Positions 25,250-34,627 of a stretch of DNA of 64,000 nt are shown here, in pieces. The stretch is from Pedobacter sp014947265 (GTDB lineage: Bacteria; Bacteroidota; Bacteroidia; Sphingobacteriales; Sphingobacteriaceae). Within the stretch, counting starts at the first letter, position 1. Every line of letters begins with the position of its first letter. The stretch lies in NCBI RefSeq assembly GCF_014947265.1, contig NZ_JADCNK010000025.1, positions 9,730-73,729 on the forward strand, written 5' to 3'. Below the pieces are notes generated by a model that worked only from the letters and a program-made list of their open reading frames with translations, did no database searches and was not told where the DNA came from. The translations under genes were made by a program, and so were the position numbers.

Positions 25250-28168
25250 ATGAAGAAACTTCTACCCGCTATATTATTTTTTTTGACTGCTTATTGTGCC
25301 CAGGCCCAGGTGCTTTTGGGAATCCCGCAGGTAGTAAACTACAATAACGAGCAGTATAGTGGGGGGATTCAAAATTGGGATGTAGAGCAGGATAAAAATG
25401 GCATCCTTTATTTTGGCAATAATGAGGGGTTACTTACTTTTAACGGCCGCTATTGGAACCTGTTCAGGTTGCCCAACTTTACCTCGGTACGTTCGGTAGG
25501 GATCGATTCTAAAAACCGTATTTACGTTGGCGGGCAAGATGAGTTTGGTTATTTCTACCCTAATGCGCAAGGTGTTTTAAAATATACCTCGCTGTTAAAT
25601 CTATTGCCCGAAAATATGCGGAAACTAGCCGATATCTGGGGTGTTTCAGTTGTTCGGGATGAAGTTTTTTTTAGGTCTATACATGCTATTCTACATTACA
25701 AAGACGGGGTAATTAAAAGTTATAAAACCAATACGAACTGGCTGTTTATGGGGGCTGTAAAGAATAAGGTTTTTTCGCAGTCATCTGATTCGGGCTTGAT
25801 GATTTACGACCATGCTATGTGGAAGCCATTTTGCGTGGATAGTGTTTTAAACCGTTCGGGCATTACCGCGGTGCTTCCTTATGGTGGCGATACGCTATTG
25901 GTTTCGATGTTAAAAAAAGGATTCTTTTTAGTGATTAACCATCGACTAAAACCTTTGAGGACCAGTTTAGATCAGGTTTTTTTAAACGAAAGGATTTATT
26001 TTGCCACGCAAATCAGTCCTGATTTATATGGGGTGGCCACCACTTCGGGTGGGGTGTATATTATGAACAAGCGCGGCGACCTGGTACAGAAATACAATTA
26101 TAAAGAAGGCTTGCAGAACAATAACGTAAGGGGCATATTGCTTGATAAAGATAAGAACATGTGGCTGGCGCTTGATGACGGAATTGCTTATGTAGCCATA
26201 AACAGTGCGGTTAAAAATATTTTTCCTGATCGAAATAAGCAAATTACCAGCTATACTTTCCGCAAATACGATCAATCTATCTATATCGGTACCTCTAATG
26301 GTTTGTACCGGGCAAAAATTAATACAGCCATGCCCGATTTAAGCTATTCGCCAGCCAATTTTGAGGAGGTAAAGAACACCAAAGGGCAGGTATGGGGACT
26401 GGATGAAATTAACAACCAACTGTTAATGGCCCACGAAGATGGAACCCTCCTGGTGAAAGATAATACAGCCACCCCACTATATAGCCTGATCGGCACCTGG
26501 ACGTACCAAACCATGGATAATGTTTATCCCAGCAAAGAGGTAATTGCAGGTACTTACGCCGGATTGCAGGAAATAACCTACGCCGGTGGCCACTTTGTTA
26601 ACGGCGGTAAAATTGCCGGCATTAACGAAACCCTGCGCTTTATTGTAGCCGATAACAATAACCCCGATCTAATCTGGGCTTCGCACCCCTATCATGGCGT
26701 GTATAAAATAGAACTCAACCCCGATCATAAAAGCATCTTGCGCGCTACACTGTTCTCTGATCGGGATGGTTTACCAACTAAGCTCTTTAATTACGTGTTC
26801 TACATTAAAAACAGGGTAGTAATTGCCACTACAAGCGGGGTTTTTGAATATAATGCCGCGAGCAAAAAGTTTACCCGTTTTAAATTGTTCGGCCCGGCAC
26901 TGAAAGGTGTCCCTATTCAATATCTTAAAGAGGATAACGATGGTAACATCTGGTTTGTAACCAATAAAAAAGTAGGGGTAATCGATTTCCACAGGCCGAA
27001 TGGAAAAGATGCCTTCAGTATTTTATACCTGCCCGAGCTAAACGGCAAAGTGGTTGGCGGTTTCGAATCGATATACACGCCTGATAGCAAAAATATATTT
27101 ATTGGGGCCAATAAAGGTGCTTACCACATCAATTACCAAAAATACATTCAGAATATTACCCGGCCAAACGTGGTGCTGGGCACCGTTAAGCTAATGGGAA
27201 ATAAAGATAGCGTGGTTTTTGGAGGGTATTTTGTAAATAAGGGTGCTATTACAGCCAGGCAAGACCTGCACGAGATTCCCGAATACGTGTACAGCTTAAA
27301 TTCGATCCATTTCGAATACGCTTCAACACTTTTTGAACACGATAAGAACATCAAATTCAGTTATCAGCTTATGGGTTTTGATAACGAATGGTCTGCATGG
27401 GGGACGAAAAGCGAAAAAGATTATACCAATTTACCAGCCGGAAAATATACGTTTAATGTAAAGGCGAGTACCGGTATCAGTAATGAATCTGAGGTGGTAA
27501 GTTATACTTTTATAGTGCTGCCAGCCTGGTACAATACCATTTGGATGCGGGTTTTTTACCTCATCTTAATTGTGATGGCTTTAGGGCTGATTATCAGGTG
27601 GCAGAAAAAGAAACACATTAAAGAGCAGGAGCGCATGAGTTACCTGCATCAGCTGGAACTGGACAGGAACGAAAAGGAAATTGTGCGGCTGCAGAACGAA
27701 AAGCTCGAAGCGGATGTAAATTATAAAAACAAAGAGCTTTCTACCATGACCATGCATTTGGTACAACGTGGTAAGGTATTGGCTAAGATTAAGGATGTGA
27801 TATCGACGGTAATTAAAAACCACGATTTAAATGAGAGCTCGCCAAGTTTCAGGCACCTCATCAGACTGATTAAGGATGTAGAAAAGAAAGACCAGGAACT
27901 GGATCATATGAGCGTTCACTTTAACCATGTAAATACCGAATTCTTTAATAAACTCAAAGATCTTTATCCTGATTTAAGCCAGAACGATCTAAAGTTTTGT
28001 GCCTATTTATCGATGAACCTGTCTTCAAAGGAAATGGCTCAGCTGATGAATGTAACCATTAAAGCCATTGAAGTGGGCCGATATCGCTTAAGAAAGAAGC
28101 TTCAGCTTAAGCCGGAGACGAATTTATACGAATTCCTTATCGATATTGCCCGTCAAAAAACACCTTAA
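25250..28168 (+). CDS. Two-component-propeller/Y_Y_Y sensor with C-terminal LuxR-like HTH
   Basis: 972 aa. A signal peptide (MKKLLPAILFFLTAYCAQAQ) is followed by about 700 residues of beta-propeller repeats, such as GILYFGNNEGLLTFNG. A Y_Y_Y-type Ig domain holds YQLMGFDNEWSAWG. One transmembrane helix lies near residue 770. A coiled coil and a C-terminal helix-turn-helix end the protein (NDLKFCAYLSMNLSSKEMAQ, then VGRYRLRKKL). It has the layout of Bacteroidota hybrid regulators without the kinase module: a periplasmic sensor directly attached to an output HTH. It sits immediately before susC/susD, so it likely senses oligosaccharide and controls this locus. The inducer is unknown. Confidence 0.9.
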   Translation: MKKLLPAILFFLTAYCAQAQVLLGIPQVVNYNNEQYSGGIQNWDVEQDKNGILYFGNNEGLLTFNGRYWNLFRLPNFTSVRSVGIDSKNRIYVGGQDEFGYFYPNAQGVLKYTSLLNLLPENMRKLADIWGVSVVRDEVFFRSIHAILHYKDGVIKSYKTNTNWLFMGAVKNKVFSQSSDSGLMIYDHAMWKPFCVDSVLNRSGITAVLPYGGDTLLVSMLKKGFFLVINHRLKPLRTSLDQVFLNERIYFATQISPDLYGVATTSGGVYIMNKRGDLVQKYNYKEGLQNNNVRGILLDKDKNMWLALDDGIAYVAINSAVKNIFPDRNKQITSYTFRKYDQSIYIGTSNGLYRAKINTAMPDLSYSPANFEEVKNTKGQVWGLDEINNQLLMAHEDGTLLVKDNTATPLYSLIGTWTYQTMDNVYPSKEVIAGTYAGLQEITYAGGHFVNGGKIAGINETLRFIVADNNNPDLIWASHPYHGVYKIELNPDHKSILRATLFSDRDGLPTKLFNYVFYIKNRVVIATTSGVFEYNAASKKFTRFKLFGPALKGVPIQYLKEDNDGNIWFVTNKKVGVIDFHRPNGKDAFSILYLPELNGKVVGGFESIYTPDSKNIFIGANKGAYHINYQKYIQNITRPNVVLGTVKLMGNKDSVVFGGYFVNKGAITARQDLHEIPEYVYSLNSIHFEYASTLFEHDKNIKFSYQLMGFDNEWSAWGTKSEKDYTNLPAGKYTFNVKASTGISNESEVVSYTFIVLPAWYNTIWMRVFYLILIVMALGLIIRWQKKKHIKEQERMSYLHQLELDRNEKEIVRLQNEKLEADVNYKNKELSTMTMHLVQRGKVLAKIKDVISTVIKNHDLNESSPSFRHLIRLIKDVEKKDQELDHMSVHFNHVNTEFFNKLKDLYPDLSQNDLKFCAYLSMNLSSKEMAQLMNVTIKAIEVGRYRLRKKLQLKPETNLYEFLIDIARQKTP

Positions 28169-28428
28169 AAACAATGTTTTCGTTACAAATTATGATGTTT
28201 TGGGTTGAAATGTTTAAGTTTCTGATATTCAATTGTTTTCGATTTGTGTGTAGGGCTTATGTAGGTCTAAAAATTCTTTTTTTTGGTTAATTGAGTGCTG
28301 CTGTATGGTTGGTGTAGTAGTGCCAAATTGTGCTAATGCATAACACCTCTTTAGATTTGATTTATGAAACGGGCTACCAAAAGCCCCGGTCATTAAATAA
28401 CCAAATATTAACCTTAAAATTAATTTCT

Positions 28429-31400
28429 ATGAGAGGAAGATTTACATTCGTATTCTTCATTTACTGTATCATGGCATTGCCGCTGGCCTTATTGGCACAA
28501 GACATTCCCGTTACAGGAAAAGTAACAGAACAAAATGGGAGCCCTTTACCTGGCGTAACCGTTAAGCTTGATGGAACAACCAGAGCAGCATCTACCGATG
28601 CCAATGGTGTTTTTAGTATTCAGGCACCTGTTGGCGGCAAATTAACAATCAGTTTAATTGGTATGGCAACACAAACGGTAACTGTTCCGGCAGGCGGCCG
28701 TATCAATATTTCGCTGGCAGCCAGTTCGAACGATTTAACCGAGGTAGTAGTAGTGGGCTACGGTACACAGAAAAAAGCCCTTGTAACCGGATCCATCTCC
28801 AGCGTAAAGGCAAAAGATCTGGAATCGATGCCGATTAACAGAGTGGAGCAGGCTTTACAGGGAAGAACATCTGGTTTAACGATTGCCAGTGGTAACGGAC
28901 AGCCAGGATCTGCATCAACAGTGCGGGTAAGGGGATTTACCTCTTTTGCTTCTTCAGGTAATAACGATCCGCTTTGGGTTGTTGATGGTGTAATTGTAGA
29001 TAATGGTGGTATTGGTTATTTAAATCAATCAGATATCGAATCTATTGAGGTTTTAAAAGATGCAGCCTCACAGGCAATTTATGGCGCCAGAGCGGCAAAT
29101 GGTGTAATTATTGTTTCTACCAAGAAAGGTAAAGAAGGAAGGTTATCAATAAACTACAATGGGTTTTATGGTACACAAGCTCCGGCTAAAAAGCTAAAAC
29201 TACTCAATGCCAATGAATATGCTACGATCAGGAATGAAGCCTATTCAAATAGCTTTAATGCCGCAACTGATGGAACTTTTACACTTCCATATGCAAATCC
29301 ATCATCTTATGGAGAAGGTACTGATTGGCAATCGGTTGTTTTTAACGACGATGCCCGCAGACAAACGCATGAGTTTAGTGTTTCAGGTGGAACCAATAAA
29401 TCTACCTTTTATACTTCTTTTGGTTATATCGATCAGGAAGGTATTGTAGCCACACCAATTTCTAATTTTAATCGTGCAAACATCCGTCTTAATTCTACAT
29501 TTAAGCCTGCAAAGTGGATAAGCTTTGGAGAGAACTTAGGTTATAGCCATTCAGTTAACAGCTCTTTAGGTAATACCAATAGCGAGTTCGGTGGTCCTTT
29601 AAGTTCGGCAATTCATTTAGATCCGATAACCCCGGTCATTCAAACCGACCCAGCCCTTATCGGTAAATCTCCTTATACCATTGCCAATATTATAAAAGAT
29701 CCGGCAACCGGATTTCCTTATGGTATTTCGGGCCCTGTTGGTCAGGAAATGAGTAATCCGCTGGCTTATATTCAAACCAGATTAGGTAACTATGGTTGGG
29801 ATCATAACATTGTTGGTAATGCTTTCTTAGAAATTGAGCCTATCGAAAATTTAAAATTCAGGTCATCGCTGGGCGCTAAACTTGCCTTTTATGGTTCGGA
29901 ATCTTATACCCCATTATTTTGGTTGAGTCCGTCAAATACTAACAGTAAGGCGAATTTCTATCGCGAGATGAATATGACCTTAAATTATAACTGGGAAAAT
30001 ACCATTAGCTATTCTAAAAGCTTTGGTAAACACCATGCATACGCAATCTTTGGTCAGGGTTATTATATGGACAACAATAACCGCGGTTTAAACGTAAGGT
30101 TTAACAATATCATTGCTCAGAATTTTTATCAGGCCAATTTAAACTATAAACCGGCAACAGCCGATATTCAGGGCGATGGTAGTGATGCTACTTTGCATGT
30201 TGTGAATTCTCTCTTTACACGTGTAACGTATGATTATGATGAGAAATACCTATTTACAGGTATTATCCGTCGTGATGGTTCTTCACGCTTTGGTACCAAC
30301 AACCGGTTTGGTTACTTCCCTTCAGCTTCAATAGGCTGGGTGCCTACAAAAGAGGCTTTCTGGAAAGAAAACAAAGTCTTTAATTTCTTGAAATTACGTG
30401 GAAGTTATGGAATTACCGGAAATGATGCCATTGGCGATTTCAGTTACGTATCATTAGTGAACAGCGGGCGTAATTATACTTTTGGCACTACAGATGTAAG
30501 TACCATTGGTTGGAGTCCGGCTGCCTTATCAAATCCTGATTTGAAATGGGAAGAAACTCACCAAACAGATATTGGTTTAGATGCGACCTTATTTAACGAT
30601 TTTACACTTAGTGCTTCTTACTTCAAAAAGAAAACTATTGGTGTATTGCAAACGCCCTCTATTCCTCTTTATTTAGGTGCAGCTGGTGGTGCAGCAGAAA
30701 ATGTTGGCGATATGCAGAATACTGGTATAGAATTCGAATTGGGCTACAGAAAAAAAATCGGGGAGCTTAATTTGGGTATTAATGCCAATATCTCAACCTT
30801 GAAAAATAAGGTAACCAAGCTATTGCCAGGAAGAGAGTTTATAGAAGATAATGCACAGAGTTTTCAGGGCATGGGGAACTTTACCCGTACCGGACTTGGA
30901 CGTGCATTTAATGAGTTTTATGGATATGAAGTGGCTGGTATCTTCCAGTCGCAGGCAGAAGTTAATGCTTACAAAGGACCAGGAGGTACCGTGTTGCAAC
31001 CTTCGGCAAAACCCGGAGATCTAAAATTTGCCAACTTAGATGGTAATGAAACTATAAATGGTAGTGATCGTACTTATTTAGGTAGTCCGCTTCCAAAATA
31101 TACATACGGTATTACCATTAATCTGGCTTACAAAAACTTCGATTTTGTGGCCTTCGGAAATGGTGTAGGTGGAAATATGATTTTCCAGGGATTACGACGC
31201 TTGGATGTAACTTATGGAAACTGGCAGCAATCAATTCTTGACAGGTGGACACCAACCAACACCTCAACCGATGTTCCCCGTGTTGCAGATAAGGATCTTA
31301 ACGGAAACTATACCAAGTTCTCTAAAAATTATTTAGAAAAAGGAGATTACTTCCGTTTAAAAACCCTTCAGGTAGGTTATAACCTTCCAGCTAATGTGAT

Positions 31401-31572
31401 TAAAAAAATTGGCGCACAAAAAGTTCGGGTATATCTGATGAGTGAAAACCTGTGGACCATTACTAAATATACAGGTTACGATCCCGAAATCGGTGGAACT
31501 GTATTGGGTGTAGATCGGGGAGTTTATCCGCAGGCACGTTCGTTTATGGTAGGTTTAAATGTTGGATTCTAA
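28429..31572 (+). CDS. SusC/RagA-type TonB-linked outer-membrane receptor
   Basis: 1047 aa from ATG 28429 (MRGRFTFVFF); an upstream ATG at 28330 would add 33 non-signal-like residues. The signal peptide ends in LLAQ. A carboxypeptidase-like domain (VTGKVTEQNGSPLPGVTV) precedes the plug (TEVVVVGYGTQKK and the helix VEQALQGR), and the barrel fills the rest. Such proteins form the outer-membrane pore that imports glycans bound by SusD, powered by TonB. susD follows 12 bases later. The substrate is probably a beta-glucan, given the GH30 and GH5 genes; this is an inference from context. Confidence 0.95.
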   Translation: MRGRFTFVFFIYCIMALPLALLAQDIPVTGKVTEQNGSPLPGVTVKLDGTTRAASTDANGVFSIQAPVGGKLTISLIGMATQTVTVPAGGRINISLAASSNDLTEVVVVGYGTQKKALVTGSISSVKAKDLESMPINRVEQALQGRTSGLTIASGNGQPGSASTVRVRGFTSFASSGNNDPLWVVDGVIVDNGGIGYLNQSDIESIEVLKDAASQAIYGARAANGVIIVSTKKGKEGRLSINYNGFYGTQAPAKKLKLLNANEYATIRNEAYSNSFNAATDGTFTLPYANPSSYGEGTDWQSVVFNDDARRQTHEFSVSGGTNKSTFYTSFGYIDQEGIVATPISNFNRANIRLNSTFKPAKWISFGENLGYSHSVNSSLGNTNSEFGGPLSSAIHLDPITPVIQTDPALIGKSPYTIANIIKDPATGFPYGISGPVGQEMSNPLAYIQTRLGNYGWDHNIVGNAFLEIEPIENLKFRSSLGAKLAFYGSESYTPLFWLSPSNTNSKANFYREMNMTLNYNWENTISYSKSFGKHHAYAIFGQGYYMDNNNRGLNVRFNNIIAQNFYQANLNYKPATADIQGDGSDATLHVVNSLFTRVTYDYDEKYLFTGIIRRDGSSRFGTNNRFGYFPSASIGWVPTKEAFWKENKVFNFLKLRGSYGITGNDAIGDFSYVSLVNSGRNYTFGTTDVSTIGWSPAALSNPDLKWEETHQTDIGLDATLFNDFTLSASYFKKKTIGVLQTPSIPLYLGAAGGAAENVGDMQNTGIEFELGYRKKIGELNLGINANISTLKNKVTKLLPGREFIEDNAQSFQGMGNFTRTGLGRAFNEFYGYEVAGIFQSQAEVNAYKGPGGTVLQPSAKPGDLKFANLDGNETINGSDRTYLGSPLPKYTYGITINLAYKNFDFVAFGNGVGGNMIFQGLRRLDVTYGNWQQSILDRWTPTNTSTDVPRVADKDLNGNYTKFSKNYLEKGDYFRLKTLQVGYNLPANVIKKIGAQKVRVYLMSENLWTITKYTGYDPEIGGTVLGVDRGVYPQARSFMVGLNVGF

Positions 31573-31584
31573 AAAAAAATTAAA

Positions 31585-33111
31585 ATGAAAAAGAATATTT
31601 TAGCTATTGCAGCCCTTTTAACCGCTTCTCAGCTTATCGTTTCTTGTCAAAAACAGCTCGATGTAAATCCACGTGAACGTATCCTGGAGACAAGTTATTA
31701 TCAAAGTCAGCAGCAGGCATTTACAGGTTTGGTGGCTGTCTATGATCAATTGGGTAATCAGTCTAGTGGCTACCTTACAAAACTTAATTTATTTAGCTCC
31801 GCATCGGATGATCATTATGCAGGTGCCGATTCTCCATCAGATTTGGGAGATATGCAAGCGATGAATAATTATACGGTAAACTCCTTATCAGGAGCTCCAA
31901 GTTATTTATGGAGTAAAGGGTTTACTGGTGTTTACCGTGCAAATGTTCTACTGAAAAAAATAGAAGGCATTACAATGGATGCTTCAACCAAGGCAAGGTA
32001 TATTGCTGAGGCTAAAGCGTTGCGTGCTATATTTTATTTTGATTTGGTACGGATCTTCAAAAATATACCGTTAATCTTAGCACCTATTGAGCCTTCTGGC
32101 ATGTTCGATGTTACGCAGGTTGCCCCTGCAGATGTATATAAGCAGATAGAAAAAGATTTAGGAGAGGCATTAACTGCGCTCCCTGTAACTATCCCTACTG
32201 CTGAAGCAGGGCGTTTGAGCCAGGGTGCAGTTCATGCCGTTTTAGGTAAGGTCTACTTGTGGGAAGAAAAATGGGCCCCGGCAGCTGCAGAGTTTGCGCT
32301 GGTAAATGGTACAGCTCCTGGTGCAAGTACCTATGGCTATAAGCTGCTTCCAAAATTTGCTGATTTATGGAATGTTAAAAATAAGTTCAATTCAGAATCT
32401 GTTTTAGAACTCAGCTACAATACTACCTCTAACATGGGTTGGGATAACGTTGGCAGCCGTGAAGGTAATGTTATGGGCATTCTGGTAGGGCCACGTAACT
32501 ATGTTCCTGTAATTGCTGCACAAGCACCAGATTATGTTTCGGGTTGGAGTGTAATGCCAATAACTAAAGAATTGTTTGACTTAATTCACTACGATCCGCG
32601 TAACAAACCTACGGTTGCCAATTTAGATAGTTTGGAAAAAGCAGGTATTGTAACCTATAAACATGCCAATGATAATACCGGATATTTTGTAGAGAAATAT
32701 GCCGGCAGAGTTTCAACCAAAGCTGCTGTTGGCCAGTTGGAATTAAACTTTGGTCAGAATATGTACGAAATCCGTTTAGCTGATACCTACTTAATGGAAG
32801 CTGAAGCGTTGTTGAAAAGTGGTGCTGCAGTTGGCGCAGGTACCAGGGCTTATATTTTCCTTAATGCAGTAAGAGCCCGCGTTGGTTTAAACCCTGTTGC
32901 GGTAACGATGGATAATATCATGAAAGAAAGACGTTTGGAACTGGTAGCTGAAGGACAAAGATGGTTTGATTTGGTTAGATGGGGGCTTGCTCCAACTAAA
33001 CTGGCCTTTAAAGGATTTCAGGCAAATAAAAACGAGACCTTACCTATCCCACAGGCTGAATTGAACAATACCAAAATTCTTCAGAGCAAAGAATGGGGCG
33101 GCACAAAATAA
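31585..33111 (+). CDS. SusD/RagB-type nutrient-binding lipoprotein
   Basis: 508 aa. MKKNILAIAALLTASQLIVSC is a lipoprotein signal with lipobox IVSC. The body is TPR-rich and helical, as in SusD, with family landmarks AEAKALRAIFYFDLVRIF and, near the C-terminus, MKERRLELVAEGQRWFDLVRW. SusD lies on the cell surface over SusC and captures the glycan. The gap from susC is 12 bases, so expression and stoichiometry are coupled. A terminator-like hairpin follows before the hydrolase genes. Confidence 0.96.
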   Translation: MKKNILAIAALLTASQLIVSCQKQLDVNPRERILETSYYQSQQQAFTGLVAVYDQLGNQSSGYLTKLNLFSSASDDHYAGADSPSDLGDMQAMNNYTVNSLSGAPSYLWSKGFTGVYRANVLLKKIEGITMDASTKARYIAEAKALRAIFYFDLVRIFKNIPLILAPIEPSGMFDVTQVAPADVYKQIEKDLGEALTALPVTIPTAEAGRLSQGAVHAVLGKVYLWEEKWAPAAAEFALVNGTAPGASTYGYKLLPKFADLWNVKNKFNSESVLELSYNTTSNMGWDNVGSREGNVMGILVGPRNYVPVIAAQAPDYVSGWSVMPITKELFDLIHYDPRNKPTVANLDSLEKAGIVTYKHANDNTGYFVEKYAGRVSTKAAVGQLELNFGQNMYEIRLADTYLMEAEALLKSGAAVGAGTRAYIFLNAVRARVGLNPVAVTMDNIMKERRLELVAEGQRWFDLVRWGLAPTKLAFKGFQANKNETLPIPQAELNNTKILQSKEWGGTK

Positions 33112-33145
33112 GTTGTCTTCTAAATAACCTTAATGTTTAATTGTT

Positions 33146-33181
33146 AACAGGGAGAAAGCGAGTTCTTTCTTCCTGTTTTTT
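33146..33181 (+). terminator. Hairpin with T run between susD and GH30 gene
   Basis: AACAGG-AGAAAG pairs with CTTTCT-CCTGTT with one bulge on each side, and a run of T follows. It lies 34 bases past susD and before the GH30 start. It may partly end transcription and set a higher level for susCD than for the enzymes. Confidence 0.7.
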
Positions 33182-33198
33182 ATCAAATCATCTTCCTT

Positions 33199-34602
33199 AT
33201 GCTATTCACCAGGTCCTTTGGGCTCCTAATAGGCTGTGTTTTTACTTTTTCGGCTATGGTTATGGCACAAGGCCAACCACAAGTGTGGTTAACCAAAGCA
33301 GATCGTACGGCATTATTTACCCATCAAGCTACCGGCTTAAGTTTGGCCACCGCCAAAAACAAGCAAACCACCATTTTTGTAAACGATAAAGAAACTTATC
33401 AAACAATTGATGGCTTCGGTTATGCCCTAACCGGCGGAAGTGCACAGCATATTATTAAAATGTCGGCACCAGCCAGGGCGGCTTTATTGAAAGAGTTGTT
33501 TGCTACTGATGGCAACAACATTGGGGTTAGTTACATCAGACTAAGCATTGGCGCTTCTGATTTGAATGAAAAAGTGTTTTCTTACAATGATCTTCCCGAA
33601 GGACAAACCGATTTAACGCAAGCCAAATTTGATATCGGGCCTGATAAGGTGGACGTAATTCCGGTAATGAAGGAAATCCTTGCGATCAATCCAAAACTAA
33701 AAATTATGGGTTCGCCATGGTCTCCTCCCTTATGGATGAAAACCACTTACGACGCCCGGGGCGGGATGTTAAAGCCCGAATATTATGATGCTTATGCTAA
33801 GTATTTTGTGAGGTATGTACAGGAAATGCAAAAAGAAGGAATTCCAATTGATGCGATTACCGTTCAAAATGAGCCTCTGCACCCGGGCAATAACCCCAGC
33901 TTGCTTATGGTTGCTCCAGACCAGGCACTTTTTGTAAAAAAGTTTCTCGGGCCTGCTTTTGCCAAAGCGAATATTAAAACAAAAATTATTATTTACGACC
34001 ATAATGCCGACCGGCCAGATTATCCGATCAGTATTTTAGATGACGCAGAAGCCAGAAAGTATATTGATGGATCTGCTTTTCATTTGTATGGGGGAAGAAT
34101 CGAAGCTTTAAATGATGTGCACCATGCCCATCCTGACAAGCATATTTACTTTTCTGAGCAAATGGTAGTAGAGCAGCCAGACGCAGCGGAGATTAAAATT
34201 GTTAATCCAGTTAGTCGCTTAATTATCGGGGCTACACGCAACTGGAGCAAAAATGTACTGGAATGGAATTTAGCCGCCGATCCTGAAAATAAACCCTATA
34301 CCGACAGGGGTGGCTGTTCGATGTGTCAGGGCGCAATAACCATCGATAAAGATAACTATAGCAGAAACCTGGCTTATTATTCCATTGCCCACGCTTCTAA
34401 GTTTGTAAGGCCTGGTGCTGTTCGGGTGGCTACAAACAATTTAACCGATCTGCCAAATGTTGCCTTTAAAACACCTGATGGGAAACATGTTTTAATTGTT
34501 GCCAATAACGGCAAGAGCGCCAATACCTTTAACATTACTTTTAATGGTAAAATACTTGTCGCAATGCTCGATAAAGGATCTGTAGCTACATACATCTGGT
34601 AA
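33199..34602 (+). CDS. GH30-family glycosidase (probable beta-1,6- or beta-glucosidase type)
   Basis: 467 aa, normal length for GH30. A signal peptide spans about residues 1-23. The barrel carries QTIDGFGYALTGGSA and the segment LKIMGSPWSPPLWMKT typical of the family. The acid/base Glu225 is in VQNEPLH and the nucleophile Glu320 in YFSEQMVV. A beta-sandwich follows at the C-terminus, ending in SVATYIW. GH30 enzymes include beta-1,6-glucanases and beta-glucosidases; the exact subfamily cannot be fixed by eye. It follows susD and precedes the GH5 gene, all in one direction, consistent with depolymerising a beta-glucan outside the cell or in the periplasm. Confidence 0.92.
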   Translation: MLFTRSFGLLIGCVFTFSAMVMAQGQPQVWLTKADRTALFTHQATGLSLATAKNKQTTIFVNDKETYQTIDGFGYALTGGSAQHIIKMSAPARAALLKELFATDGNNIGVSYIRLSIGASDLNEKVFSYNDLPEGQTDLTQAKFDIGPDKVDVIPVMKEILAINPKLKIMGSPWSPPLWMKTTYDARGGMLKPEYYDAYAKYFVRYVQEMQKEGIPIDAITVQNEPLHPGNNPSLLMVAPDQALFVKKFLGPAFAKANIKTKIIIYDHNADRPDYPISILDDAEARKYIDGSAFHLYGGRIEALNDVHHAHPDKHIYFSEQMVVEQPDAAEIKIVNPVSRLIIGATRNWSKNVLEWNLAADPENKPYTDRGGCSMCQGAITIDKDNYSRNLAYYSIAHASKFVRPGAVRVATNNLTDLPNVAFKTPDGKHVLIVANNGKSANTFNITFNGKILVAMLDKGSVATYIW

Positions 34603-34627
34603 TTCTCTAAAACCTAATCTTATTGTT

